Positions 18,069 through 28,415 of a stretch of DNA of 64,000 nt are shown in pieces; positions within the stretch are counted from its first letter, which is position 1; every line of letters begins with the position of its first letter. Source of the DNA: Pseudoalteromonas phenolica (lineage in GTDB: Bacteria; Pseudomonadota; Gammaproteobacteria; Enterobacterales; Alteromonadaceae). Under the pieces are notes generated by a model. The model did no database searches. It worked only from the letters and a program-made list of their open reading frames with translations, and was not told the DNA's origin. Both the position numbers and the translations under genes were made by a program. The stretch is taken from positions 1 to 64,000 of the forward strand of contig NZ_PNEC01000046.1 in the NCBI RefSeq assembly GCF_005886345.1, in the 5' to 3' direction.

Positions 18069-18092
18069 AGCCATTTAGACGTCTAGATAGAT
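18069..18092 (-). promoter_or_regulatory. Candidate MetJ operator (met boxes)
   Basis: AGACGTCT at 18077-18084 is the perfect 8-bp met-box consensus. The adjoining octamers 18069-18076 and 18085-18092 match at 5 and 4 of 8 positions, giving the tandem layout MetJ needs. It sits just upstream of the MetF-like gene. If translation began at 18074 the box would overlap the start region. Confidence 0.55.
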
Positions 18093-18289
18093 TTTTTTCA
18101 TGAAACTTATTCAAACACTATGAATTTATCTCATGTTTACAATCAACCCGGATGTTCACTGAGTAATTAATAGATATATTTATTTACATAAATATTGCTT
18201 TCTAAAGCGAGAATAGTGGCAATTTATTGCATAATTAATCGGTTTGTAGCAAAGCTACATGATTAAAATAATAGTAATTAGGGACACGT

Positions 18290-21169
18290 ATGAAATTTAA
18301 ACTTTTGGCAACCAGCCTTGCAGTGACTTTAGCACTGTCAGGTTGTATGAGTAACAATGCACAGACAAGCAATACAGCAAATGCCTCTGTTGCATCAGCA
18401 TCTGTTGAGAACAAAGTATTTGCACAAGACTATGTACTAGAAGAATTAGAAAATGGTCTTCGTGTGATGGTCGTTAAAACGGATTACCCTGATGTTGTAT
18501 CGCTACAAATTCCGGTTTCAGTAGGCTCTCGAAATGAAATTGAAGCGGGTAAAACCGGTTTTGCACACTTTTTTGAACACATGATGTTTAAAGGCTCTGA
18601 AAAATTCCCGCAAGATGTGTATGCAGATATTCTGAAAAATTCAGGGGTAGACAACCGCGCGTACACGACAAACGACTACACAAACTATCACTTAAACTTT
18701 TCTAAAGAGCATTTAGATAAAGTACTTGAGATCAAAGCGGATATTTTCCAAAATCTAAAGTATTCAGAAGAGCAGTTTCGTACTGAAGCACTAACAGTTA
18801 AAGGCGAGTACTTAAAAAATAATGCCAGCCCAATTCGTAAATTACTTGCGGCAGTGCGTAAAGAGGCATTTGAAAAGCACACCTATAAGCACACCACAAT
18901 GGGCTTCTTCGAAGATATTGAAGCCATGCCTGATCAAATGGCGTATGGCCAGATGTTCTTTGAGCGCTTTTATAAGCCAGAGTATGTTTCACTGGTGATT
19001 GTGGGTGATGTTGACCCTAAAGAAACCATGAAGATGGTTAAAAAGCATTGGGGTAATTGGAAAAAAGGTGACTACCAAGCGGATATTCCGGTAGAGCCAA
19101 AACAACAAGCGCCCAAATATGTGCATGAACAATTTGAAGGGATGCCGGGTCACTGGTTATTAGTATCTTACAAAGGCACAGCTTGGCAGCCGACTAAAAA
19201 AGACCGCGCAGCGCTTGATCTGATATCACAGCTTTATTTCTCGTCGAATTCAGAGTTATATCAAGAGCTTGTAGTAGACAAGCAACTTGCCAGCCAAATG
19301 TTTACTTATAACGCAGAGACAAAAGACCCAGGCTTACTGCATGTCTTTGTTAAAGTTGAAAAAGAAGAAGATTTAGCAACTGTTCGTGATGCGATTGCAA
19401 GCACTTATGCAAAAGCACGCACTGAGCTGGTGGATGCTGATAAGTTAGCTGCATTGAAGTCAAACCTTAAATACAGCTTCATCAATGGCTTAGATTCATC
19501 ACAAGCCATTGCGTCAACGCTTGCAAGCTATATGCATTTTGAGCGTGACCCAGAAGTGATCAACCAGTTATATGCGTCTGCAGATGCCATTACAGCTGAA
19601 GACATTCGTGACATTGCAAACAAATACTTTGTTGATAATGGCCGTACGACCGTGACCATGTCTGCACTTGAGACTGTTTCTGGTTTCGATAAAGAAGTGT
19701 CTGTATCAGCGCTTGCTAAACAAGCGAGTCAACCTGTTGAGCGTCATTTCAAGGTATTAGATAAAACCAATAGTTCACCATTGGTTGATGTAAACTTATT
19801 ATTTTACACTGGTGCAGCCGCTGATCCGGCAGGCAAAAAGGGCGTAGCGGCATTAACAGTAGCTATGATCGCACGTGGTGGTTCACAAACTAAGAGCTAC
19901 AAAGAAATTCAAAAAGCACTTTATCCAATTGCTGGTAGCTTTGGCTATCAGTTAGATAAAGAAATGATTTCTTTACGTGGCCGTGTTCACAAAGATAACG
20001 CTGAGCAATGGTATGCACTTGTTAGTGAGCAATTGTTAAACCCAGGTTTCAGAGAAGATGACTTTAAACGTCTTAAGAAAGAGCTAATTGATGGCATTAA
20101 AGCAGGTTTGAAGTCTTCAAATGATGAAGAGCTGGGTAAAGAAGTGCTTTATCATAAGCTATATGAAGGTCACCCTTATGAAAGTTATAACTTAGGTGAT
20201 TTGTCAGACCTTGAAGCGTTAACCCTAGATGACGTGAAAGCATTCTATGCAGCACAATTCACCCAAGCTAAGTTAAACGTGGGTATTACGGGTGATTTAG
20301 ACAATGACGTGAAAACACAGATGCTAAATGATTTAGCTAGCCTACCAAAAGGTGATGAAGCGCGTTTAAGCATTCCTGATGCGCCTAAACTAGCGGGCCG
20401 TCATGCGACGGTTGTTGAGAAAAATGCTAAATCTACTGCAGTATCATTTGGTTTCCCAATCGACACAATCCGTAGCTCCAAAGATTGGACTGCACTTTGG
20501 CTTGTTCGCTCTTACTTTGGTGAGCATAGAAGCTCAAACAGTTTCTTATATCAGCGCATTCGTCAGGTACGTGGTATGAACTATGGTGATTATGCGTACA
20601 TTGAGTACTTCCCTCGCGGTATGTTCCAAACTAAGCCAGATGCGAACCTAGGTCGTTCAGAGCAAATCTTCCAAGTGTGGTTACGTCCACTTCGTTCAAA
20701 CAATGATGCGCATTTCGCAACGCGCGTTGCTTTGTTTGAACTAGACAAGCTAATTAAAGATGGCATGACAGAAGCTGACTTTAATGCCACACGTAACTTC
20801 TTGAGCAACTTTGTGCCTCAGCTGGTGGCAAGCCAAGATCGTCAGCTAGGTTATGCGCTTGATAGCGAATTCTACAACACAGAAAGTTTTGTTGAGTACG
20901 TTCGTAAACAACTTGCTTCACTGACAGTGGAAGATGTGAACCGCGTTATTCGTGAAAACCTGCAAACTGACGATGTGCATTATGTGTTCATCACAGGTGA
21001 CGGCAAAGACATGCAAAAACGTCTTGCAAAAGAAACGGTTTCACCACTGAAATACAACTCAGATAAGCCTGCAGCACTTATCAATGAAGATAAGCAAATT
21101 GAAAGCTATAAGCTGAACATTCCTGCGAAAAACATTGAAGTGTTAGATGTAGAGAAAGTATTTAAGTAA
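18290..21169 (+). CDS. M16 family zinc metallopeptidase, lipoprotein
   Basis: A 959-residue insulinase/pitrilysin-type protease made of two M16 halves. A lipoprotein signal with lipobox LSGC (acylated Cys19) anchors it to a membrane facing the periplasm. The first half holds the inverted zinc motif HFFEH (His93, Glu96, His97) with the downstream glutamate in the TVKGEYLKN region. The second half (from about residue 500) lacks the motif, as is usual, and contributes the closing chamber (R/Y pair near RIRQVRGMNYGDYAY). Such enzymes degrade oligopeptides. The gene is monocistronic, with AGGGACACGT upstream and a terminator after it. Confidence 0.93.
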   Translation: MKFKLLATSLAVTLALSGCMSNNAQTSNTANASVASASVENKVFAQDYVLEELENGLRVMVVKTDYPDVVSLQIPVSVGSRNEIEAGKTGFAHFFEHMMFKGSEKFPQDVYADILKNSGVDNRAYTTNDYTNYHLNFSKEHLDKVLEIKADIFQNLKYSEEQFRTEALTVKGEYLKNNASPIRKLLAAVRKEAFEKHTYKHTTMGFFEDIEAMPDQMAYGQMFFERFYKPEYVSLVIVGDVDPKETMKMVKKHWGNWKKGDYQADIPVEPKQQAPKYVHEQFEGMPGHWLLVSYKGTAWQPTKKDRAALDLISQLYFSSNSELYQELVVDKQLASQMFTYNAETKDPGLLHVFVKVEKEEDLATVRDAIASTYAKARTELVDADKLAALKSNLKYSFINGLDSSQAIASTLASYMHFERDPEVINQLYASADAITAEDIRDIANKYFVDNGRTTVTMSALETVSGFDKEVSVSALAKQASQPVERHFKVLDKTNSSPLVDVNLLFYTGAAADPAGKKGVAALTVAMIARGGSQTKSYKEIQKALYPIAGSFGYQLDKEMISLRGRVHKDNAEQWYALVSEQLLNPGFREDDFKRLKKELIDGIKAGLKSSNDEELGKEVLYHKLYEGHPYESYNLGDLSDLEALTLDDVKAFYAAQFTQAKLNVGITGDLDNDVKTQMLNDLASLPKGDEARLSIPDAPKLAGRHATVVEKNAKSTAVSFGFPIDTIRSSKDWTALWLVRSYFGEHRSSNSFLYQRIRQVRGMNYGDYAYIEYFPRGMFQTKPDANLGRSEQIFQVWLRPLRSNNDAHFATRVALFELDKLIKDGMTEADFNATRNFLSNFVPQLVASQDRQLGYALDSEFYNTESFVEYVRKQLASLTVEDVNRVIRENLQTDDVHYVFITGDGKDMQKRLAKETVSPLKYNSDKPAALINEDKQIESYKLNIPAKNIEVLDVEKVFK

Positions 21170-21240
21170 TTAATGCTTAAGATAGCTAGGCTTTATTTTT
21201 GGTGGCGACAACGCCTACTTTTAATAAGCTGCTCATATGT

Positions 21241-21274
21241 AAATCCCTACTAAGTAATTAGTGGGGATTTTTTT
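21241..21274 (+). terminator. Rho-independent terminator of the M16 protease gene
   Basis: AAATCCC pairs with GGGATTT within a 13-bp stem (21241-21253 with 21258-21270, one G-T pair) around a GTAA loop, followed by a run of T. Confidence 0.85.
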
Positions 21275-21532
21275 GAGCTAAACTTTTGTCTCATGCTTTC
21301 ATCTTCAAGTTTATCTTTTAAAGGCATCAAAAATATCCTGATAGATATACAAAGCTTGAAAGTATTTATGGTTGAAGAGAAAGAAATCTGTTGCTTGGCA
21401 TTATGGTAAAGTAGACATGAATTCAATCTGTTAGGGCGCACATCATGTGTAGCTATATGTTTGCTTTGTAATGATGGCTTTAATTTTGGTTCCACTCTGC
21501 AGGTCAAGGTTGAACTCTGGTTTTTATAAAGC

Positions 21533-21557
21533 GCAGTGAGTAGAAGCTACTCACTGC
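21533..21557. terminator. Hairpin downstream of the chemoreceptor gene
   Basis: GCAGTGAGTAG (21533-21543) pairs perfectly with 21547-21557 around AAG. A T-run follows on the plus strand and a weaker T-rich stretch on the minus strand, so it may end the chemoreceptor transcript and late read-through from the left. Confidence 0.7.
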
Positions 21558-21576
21558 TAATTTTTTATAGTTTTAT

Positions 21577-24500
21577 TTACGCCAAACTAGGCAGATAACG
21601 TTCATCAGGCAGATAGGTTTGCTCTAAAACAGGTGTGGAACTGCTCTCGCTCAAAGAGAAAAACTCTACAGTCTGATTCATCATTTGCGCTTGCTCTGCC
21701 ATTGCCTCACCTGCAGCGGCGGCTTCTTCAACTAAGGCTGCATTTTGTTGTGTCATCTGATCCATCTGTGTAATAGCGGTGTTGATTTGCATAATACTCT
21801 CTGATTGATGCCTTGCAGACTGAGCGATTTCAGCCATCATGACACGTACTTTGCTGGTGGCTTCAACGATTTCATTTAGTGTATCACCAGAGCGATTTAC
21901 TAAATCGGTACCTTCTTCAACTTTTGACTGACTGTCTCTGATCAGATCTTTGATTTCTTTGGCGGCATTTGAAGAACGCTGGGCAAGGTTTCGTACCTCA
22001 CCAGCAACCACCGCAAACCCACGACCTTGTTCGCCAGCTCGTGCAGCTTCTACTGCTGCATTCAGTGCCAGTAAGTTGGTTTGGAAAGCGATATCATCGA
22101 TCACACTGATGATTTCGGTGATTTGTTTACTCGACTGATTAATTTCCCGCATTGCGCTGACGGCCAGTTTAACGACTTCACCACCATGGCTGGCTTTATC
22201 TTCAGCAGTCATTGATAGAGCATTCGCATCTTCCGCTTTCTCTGAGCTTTGACGAACAATCTCTGTTACCTCATCCATACTTGCAGAGGTTTCCTCTAAG
22301 CTACCTGCTTGTTCTTCGGTGCGTTGGCTCAAATCAGCATTCCCTTGTGCGATTTCATTTGCTCCTTGAGAAATGCTGCCAGAGGCATGAGTGATATTTT
22401 CAATCACTTCAGTGAGTTTATCTGCGGTACTATTTGTGTCTTGTTTAAGTTGGCCAAACGAACCTTCGTAATCGTTGGTGATACGTTGGCTTAGATCACC
22501 TTGAGCTAATGCGCTGAGTACTTGAGTGACATCATTCAAGGCAACTTCCACGGTCGAAACCAAGTCATTTAGACCAGTGCTTAACGCTTCGAAGAAGCCG
22601 CTCTTCCCTTCTATGGTTAACTTCTGACTTAAATCACCTTGTGCGGCAGATTGCACCAGTGTGTCTATTTCTTTTTCGATATTTACTTCAGCGGTTCTGT
22701 CAGTCCACTCAAGTACAGTGCCTATGCGCTCGCCATTAACCTCTATTGGAAGTGACAGAGAATACACGCTCACCAATGAATTCGGTGCTGTTGTGAGCAC
22801 TTGATAGGTTATTGAATAGTAATCTTTGTTGCTATGGTTCTAAGTAAAATTGCTCAACTGAGAAGCCGATTAAGTTGTGTGCATCGAATTGCCCAATATG
22901 TGCTTGAATATCATTTTCTGCGCTTTGCATCGTTGCTTTAAGCGCTTGGTTAGCATAAATGATATTCAGGTTTTTATCGGCAATCATGACATTGCCCGAA
23001 ACACTGTCCAGAGCATACCTAACTCGAGCATTTTCTGCGGCAATTCGTATTTTTTCCCTCTCTTGTTCAAGCCAATCAGTTCTATCTTGCCATTCTAAAA
23101 CGGCGCCTACGCGTTCTCCATCAACGTTAACAGGACTGATAATAACGGTGAAGGTACGCCCTGCAATGACAAATTCCGTTTCTATGCTGTTGGTTTGCGC
23201 AGCGATATCAGCTAGCTTGTCACTGAAATGGCTGAAGAAGGTATCTACTTTATTGTTTTCAATCGCATTGACATTAAAGTGCGGCATTTCTTGAGTAATG
23301 TCTTTATGCGCGACTTTAAACATCTCAACAAGTGAGTCGTTTAGATAAATGACATTAAAATCAGTATCAGCAATCATAACTTGGCCAGATGAACCGTCTA
23401 GTGCATATTTTACACGCGCATTTTCTGACGCAATACGTGTTTTCTCTTTTTCAGCAGCAAGTTCATCGGTTCTATCTTGCCATTCAAACACAGTACCGAC
23501 TCTTTGCGCTTCAACCATGATGGGACTTGCGACCAGTTTGAATGTTCTAGCAGCAACCACAAACTGCGCTTCTAAACTTGTGGTTAGGCTTTCAATATGG
23601 CTTAACTGTTGCTCAAAATACGGCATTAAACTTGCGTTATGCGTATCTAAGATGTGATTTGCATTAAAGGTTGGCAGTTCATTTTGTTGTAGCTCAGATT
23701 CAACGTGATTAAACATCTGCTGGATCGCATCATTTAAGTAAATCACTTTATGATCTTTATCGGCGATCATGACATTTGAATTGGCGTTATCCAATGCACT
23801 TTTTATGCGAGCATTGACTCTAGCAATGATACGCTCTTGCGCTTCTTTTTCTCTTATTAGACCTAAACTCTGTCGCATAGCCAACATAGATTTAAACGCC
23901 TTGTGGAGCTCGCTCATCATATTCCAGATCAAGGTCGCCTTTAGAAATTGCCATGGCAATGTTATCGAGCTCATTAGGATCTTTGCCTAACTGCTTCATT
24001 ACCATACGTAATAAGACAAAAATAATTGCAACACTGATGACTAGCGCTGTCATAAACATGAAAAAGATTTGCGAAACAGCTTGCTCGTTTGAAGCCTTTA
24101 ATTGTGGACCGAGTATATCTTGATCTGTTTTAACCGGTTTACTTAAATCTCTGACTAAAGAGGCAAATCGAGGACCTATTACATCAAGTACATTTGTCAC
24201 TTTATCGTTTCTATCGACAATGATGTCTTGCACTTCATTGAATGCTTGCATGTAGGTACTGCGTTTACTCATTATGCTGTCTAAACGCTGTTGGTTATTG
24301 GTATTTAAATTAACGTACTGATTAAGGTAAGTTGGTCATCAAATAACGAAAACTCTGTATTCACTCGATCAAATGCAGAAAGCTCATTGCTTTCTAAATA
24401 TTTGACAACATAAAGTCGACCCAATAATAAATTACGCATGGCTTCACCCGCTAAATAGGCTAACTGAGTGTTATTTGACTGAGCTGCGCTTTGCATAATT

Positions 24501-24982
24501 TGGGTAAGTTCACGTTCCATTTGTGGGCCAATTATATTGAGCTGATTTAATACTAACTCATCACGGCGAACACGATATGCTTTGATAACGTTAAACGTTG
24601 CGTTGTATTGTTCTAACTCTTGAATGAGTTGAGAAACCATCTGCGTACGTTCAGGCTCATTGATTTCTTTTTTAGCTTCGCTCATGAGTCTATCGACTTC
24701 ATCAAAATATTGTGTGTATTGACGAATATCTTTATCACTGCCTGTGAGCAAGAAGTCTTTTACATTCATACGTACCATAAGCATGTTTGATTGTAAGGTA
24801 CTTGCGAGATTAGAATCTCGAGCTAATTCACGATAACTTTTAAAGCCATCATCAGCAGACTTCAACACTAAATAGGCGGTAAATCCAATTGCCGCAAGAA
24901 TGAGAAGAATAAGAGTAAATGCAAAAATAAGTTTGGCTTTTAGTGTATTAAAAATGCCATAAGAGGGGGCTGCAGTGTCCAT
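21577..24982 (-). pseudogene. Methyl-accepting chemotaxis protein with PAS repeats, three frameshifts
   Basis: Four consecutive minus-strand frames together make one chemoreceptor of about 1,130 residues. Piece 1 (24982-24305) has an N-terminal transmembrane helix and helical periplasmic sensor. Piece 2 (to 23892) has the rest of the sensor, a second helix and a HAMP-like start. Piece 3 (to 22832) has three PAS repeats, each with VMIAD-type starts and EWQDRT ends. Piece 4 (to 21577) has a further PAS end and the signalling domain, with LLALNAAVEAARAGEQGRGF and a methylation region. Frame changes lie near 24329 (one base missing in a T-run of the coding strand), near 23895 (GTTTAAA) and near 22822 (one extra or two missing bases). 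Each break joins smoothly in protein sense. Either a decayed gene or indel errors in the assembly. Confidence 0.85.
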
Positions 24983-25251
24983 GCCTAGCTTCCTAAAAAT
25001 GTACCAATAAGAGATGCAATTCTAAGAGATAGTTTAGTATTTAGACAAAATCAAAATTAAAATTAAAAGTGATTTTGATATAACTAAAATACACAGATTG
25101 TTCCGTTTTTGGAAATGATTTTTATTTCAAGTTGAGCTGAATCAAATTTTTATGAAGGTTTTATTGCATTTTGTGGTGAGAAAACAAAAGTGAAAGGCGT
25201 CATAATTATTTAAAGCTTAAGTAGCCAGCTTAGAGCTGGCTATTAATGTGG

Positions 25252-25434
25252 TTAATTCCAGCAACCATCTGTGAAACAGAATGTGTTTCGACCACCATTA
25301 CAAAACTCTGTACCACACCAAGAATCAGAAGCTGGCGGCTTACCACCTGCAATCTTGTGTGTCGCGTCAGAAGGTAAAAGTGATTTGTCGTTAGACAGTG
25401 TTTTTAGTTTTTTACTGTTTAATTTTAGTTTCAT
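25252..25434 (-). CDS. Double-glycine-leader cysteine-rich peptide (putative RiPP or bacteriocin precursor)
   Basis: A 60-residue precursor-like peptide. The leader (1-31) is basic at its start (MKLKLNSKKLKTL) and ends in THKIAGG, a double-glycine cleavage site at Gly30-Gly31 as used by C39-peptidase ABC exporters. The 29-residue core is rich in Cys, Gly, Phe, Trp and Asn, with four cysteines at 40, 45, 53 and 58, and ends in GCWN. AAGGAA lies 9 nt before the ATG, so the frame is credible. No modification enzyme, transporter or immunity gene is visible within several kilobases. It could be a lanthipeptide, a disulfide-bonded microcin or a peptide of unknown modification; I do not recognise a described family member. 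Confidence 0.72.
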   Translation of the reverse strand: MKLKLNSKKLKTLSNDKSLLPSDATHKIAGGKPPASDSWCGTEFCNGGRNTFCFTDGCWN

Positions 25435-25601
25435 TTTTATGATTTCCTTATAGTTAATAGCTCAATATGAGCAGCATGAATATAAACCAGTTGCAGTCTG
25501 AAAGGGGATTTTAAATGTAAATTGATATGTCTAAAATCTATTCAACCTTCAAAACAAAAGCGCTAAACTAGCTATACCTTGAAACAATTTTAGATAACTT
25601 C

Positions 25602-26288
25602 TTGAAACCTAGACTTCTTTTATATCCAAAAATCAGTGTTGCAAACGTATTTGCCAAAGAAACCGAGTTACTGACTCAATTACAACAAGGTGCACTTAAC
25701 GAGGCGCTGGTGCTGTGGCAACCTGATGTACCAACTTTAGTGTTACCCTCAGGTAATAAATGGCAAAGCTCAAGTGCATTAGAGAATTTATTAATCGAGC
25801 AGGGGTGGCAGTTGTTTAGCCGAAAAACCGGCGGTGCTCCGGTTCCGCAAGTGCCTGGTGTGATTAATGTTTCGCATATGTATGTGTGGGAAGAAAAAGC
25901 GCCTTATTCAATACCTAAAGCCTATCAACGTTTTTGCGAAAAGTTGTCAGCCTTTTTTAAGCGGTATGACATTAATGTCGATATACATGCAACGCCAAAC
26001 TCTTACTGTGATGGTGATTATAATTTAAATATTGAAGGCAAGAAGGTTGTAGGTACGGCTCAACGTGTTGTGTTAAAGCAAGGTGGAGGCAAGGTGATAT
26101 TAGCCCAAGCCTGTATTTTGATTGATGCAGAAATAGAGGCAATTATTTCACCCGTTAATTTATGCTATGCACATCACCTTCAGGAAGAAAGGGTCAGTGC
26201 ACAAGTGCATACTTGCTTAGTAGAGCACTTGTCGCATGTAGCTAGCGTAGAGTCTTATTTTCAGAATCTTATCAAGGCATTTTCTTAG
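25602..26288 (+). CDS. Lipoate-protein ligase family protein (BPL/LplA catalytic domain)
   Basis: A 228-residue protein with a single biotin/lipoate ligase catalytic domain. SRKTGGAPVPQVPG corresponds to the RR-x-GGG lipoate-binding loop, and NIEGKKVVGTAQRVVLKQGG to the lysine-containing segment that contacts the adenylate. The family attaches lipoate or a related acyl group to E2 or H proteins, or acts as octanoyl transferase. The C-terminal accessory domain of E. coli LplA is absent and the first loop has Ala-Pro-Val in place of Gly-Gly-Ala-Val, so the exact activity is open. The start is TTG at 25602 with a poor ribosome site; no better start is visible. Confidence 0.8.
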   Translation: MKPRLLLYPKISVANVFAKETELLTQLQQGALNEALVLWQPDVPTLVLPSGNKWQSSSALENLLIEQGWQLFSRKTGGAPVPQVPGVINVSHMYVWEEKAPYSIPKAYQRFCEKLSAFFKRYDINVDIHATPNSYCDGDYNLNIEGKKVVGTAQRVVLKQGGGKVILAQACILIDAEIEAIISPVNLCYAHHLQEERVSAQVHTCLVEHLSHVASVESYFQNLIKAFS

Positions 26289-26308
26289 TTTTATTTATCG
26301 CAGAGTCG

Positions 26309-28117
26309 TCATTCAAAGTGTTGCCTGAAAGAGATATCATTAAAGTGCATATAGATACATACGCCTTTGTTTTCAACACTCTGAAGTTCTATATGCCCCC
26401 CAAGGCGCTGAGTGACTAGGTTGTATACAATACTTAGTCCTAGACCGGTGCCGCCTTCACCTCTTTTGGTGGTTACAAAAGGTTCAAATACTTTATCAAG
26501 CAACTCCTCTTTGATACCTACTCCGTCATCACTGAATCTAAAATGTATTGTACCACTCACAAATTTACACGAGATATCAATATTTAATGGTCTACTAGGC
26601 ACTTGCGCATGACGTAGGCTATTGACAAGAAAAATAGTAAAAATTTGGCTGAATGCGCCAAGGTAACTTTTTAATATCATGCCTTTAGGTATGTCTAATT
26701 GAACAGTAGCATTATGTTTTTCTATTTCATGCCTGAAACTTGAAAATAGGTTGTTTAAAAATTCTCTAACATCAAACTCTACAAGTTCGTCATATTCTTG
26801 ATGTGATGCTACTTTTTTAAAGCTAGAGATCAGATCTGCGGAACGGTTTAAGTTGCTTTCTATTAGTGAAAGAGAGTCATCAAACTCTTGTAACAATATT
26901 TGAAGGTTCGATTTGGTAATTTTGCCATGTTTGAAGTCATGTTTTAAACACTCTACTTTTTCTCTTAAAAAAGATTCACTGGTAATTGCTATTCCTAGAG
27001 GTGTATTAAGTTCATGAGCAAACCCTTTCACTAATCCGCCCAAACTTGCCATTTTGGCATCTTCAACAAGTCTTTGTTGAGCAAGAGAGAGCCTTTCGAG
27101 TAGAGTTTCAAAATGCTTGAGTAGAGCATCTAAATCATCGCTAAAGTGCGCAAGTTCATCATTGCCTTTTAATTCTAAACGTTTACTGAAGTCTTCGGTT
27201 TTAGCTAATTTTCTTACAAATGATGTAATTTCTAATAAGGAGAATGTAATACGACGGTTAATTAAAAAAGAGATTGAAAGACTGAGAAAAGTAGTGGTTA
27301 AAATGAATAAGAAAGTGACTTTTAAGTGCTTTTTGGCAGCTTCAGTTTGCGCTTGTTTAATATGCATTGATAAGGAGTTAAAGCGCTCTTTTAATATAGT
27401 ATTTAGCTGCGTATTTTTTCCTTTAAGTCCCTGCTTTGAATGTTGACCTTGAACCTCTAAGTGGTAAATATATTGAGTAAACCCTTGGATGTACTCATTG
27501 AGCTTAGTCATAAGAGTTTGTTTATTTTCTGGATATTTCGTTGTAACAAGATTTTGTGCTTGTTTTAGTAAGGCTGCATGATTTTCAAGGTATTTCGGTT
27601 CCCAGCGAAGCAAGTAATCTTTCTCGCGTCTTCTTATTTCTAAAATTAAAACTTCGAGTTCTAGATCATTTAGTAAGTTACTTTCTTTTTGAAGACGATG
27701 AACAGCTTGCCTAAAAAAAACTCTTAGGCCTCTATCTTCATCAAATCCGAGTCGTCTTTGTAATTTGATTTGTTCTTGCAGGTTACTTTCAAATTCTGAG
27801 ATACCAATCTGTATTTGTTCTAGTAACAGAAGAGCTTCACTGTCTTGTTCTAATCTTTGTTTCATAGAAACTCTTTCAAGGGTGTAAGTCGTGCGAACGT
27901 CTTTTAATGAGTCTGCAATGTCTTGAGAGCGATAAAGTGTGAACTCAGTTTGAAGGTTTAGAAAATCGTTAAAGGCATATTTATAGTTCATTAATTGTTG
28001 GTTAGTTTTGTTAGCATGCTTGAACTGCTGATATAAAAACAAGCCACCAGCAAGTGCGACCACTAAACTGATGATGATACCTGCTTGAGAAATTGCAAAC
28101 CCCGATTTTATCTTCAT
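26309..28117 (-). CDS. Orphan sensor histidine kinase
   Basis: A 602-residue inner-membrane kinase. Helix 1 is at about residues 9-30, then a long helical periplasmic domain of about 230 residues rich in Glu, Gln and Leu (four-helix-bundle type). Helix 2 is at about 262-285, followed by a HAMP linker (LAKTEDFSKRLELKGNDELAHF). The H-box is FAHELNTPLG, and the ATPase domain has DDGVGIKEELLDKVFEPFVT and GTGLGLSIVYNL. HELNTPLG kinases often act in phosphorelays or one-to-many pairs. No response regulator is adjacent, so the partner is elsewhere. The gene converges with the lipoate-ligase-like gene. Confidence 0.9.
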   Translation of the reverse strand: MKIKSGFAISQAGIIISLVVALAGGLFLYQQFKHANKTNQQLMNYKYAFNDFLNLQTEFTLYRSQDIADSLKDVRTTYTLERVSMKQRLEQDSEALLLLEQIQIGISEFESNLQEQIKLQRRLGFDEDRGLRVFFRQAVHRLQKESNLLNDLELEVLILEIRRREKDYLLRWEPKYLENHAALLKQAQNLVTTKYPENKQTLMTKLNEYIQGFTQYIYHLEVQGQHSKQGLKGKNTQLNTILKERFNSLSMHIKQAQTEAAKKHLKVTFLFILTTTFLSLSISFLINRRITFSLLEITSFVRKLAKTEDFSKRLELKGNDELAHFSDDLDALLKHFETLLERLSLAQQRLVEDAKMASLGGLVKGFAHELNTPLGIAITSESFLREKVECLKHDFKHGKITKSNLQILLQEFDDSLSLIESNLNRSADLISSFKKVASHQEYDELVEFDVREFLNNLFSSFRHEIEKHNATVQLDIPKGMILKSYLGAFSQIFTIFLVNSLRHAQVPSRPLNIDISCKFVSGTIHFRFSDDGVGIKEELLDKVFEPFVTTKRGEGGTGLGLSIVYNLVTQRLGGHIELQSVENKGVCIYMHFNDISFRQHFE

Positions 28118-28415
28118 AACACCTGAAATTTGCCTCAGATTATATTAATGATTAGGTATTTATTAGTGTAAATATAGAGCATGTAACTAATTCTGTGAAA
28201 ATCTGAGAGTAATGTAGCTTATAACTTTTATTTACATATTAATAACAACAATACACTCATAAATTCAAAATGCCAAATTTGGCTCAAAAAAATCTAAAGC
28301 CACTGAATTTAAAGATAAAAAAATAAAGAAAAATATTATAGAAAATTAATAAGATTCAATTCTGGCTTCTAACTATTGTTTGCTAAACAACAAAACGGTG
28401 TAAACGGAGCACACA

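Larger units (their letters stand above)
21170..21576. other. Intergenic region with two hairpins
   Basis: Apart from the terminators at 21241-21274 and 21533-21557 I see no gene or clear promoter in this 400-bp gap between the convergent M16 protease and the broken chemoreceptor. A 85-codon minus-strand frame here has no ribosome site and no coding character. Confidence 0.5.

Noticed and set aside
18075..18289. S-adenosylmethionine riboswitch near the MetF-like gene
   Set aside because: No SAM-riboswitch-like helices or conserved core could be seen; the MetJ-type box explains possible control better.
21250..21507. Gene of 85 codons on the minus strand
   Set aside because: No ribosome site, overlap with a terminator hairpin and no protein-like pattern.
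25271..25453. Plus-strand 60-codon frame
   Set aside because: It is the antisense of the double-glycine peptide gene, without its own ribosome site or recognisable features.
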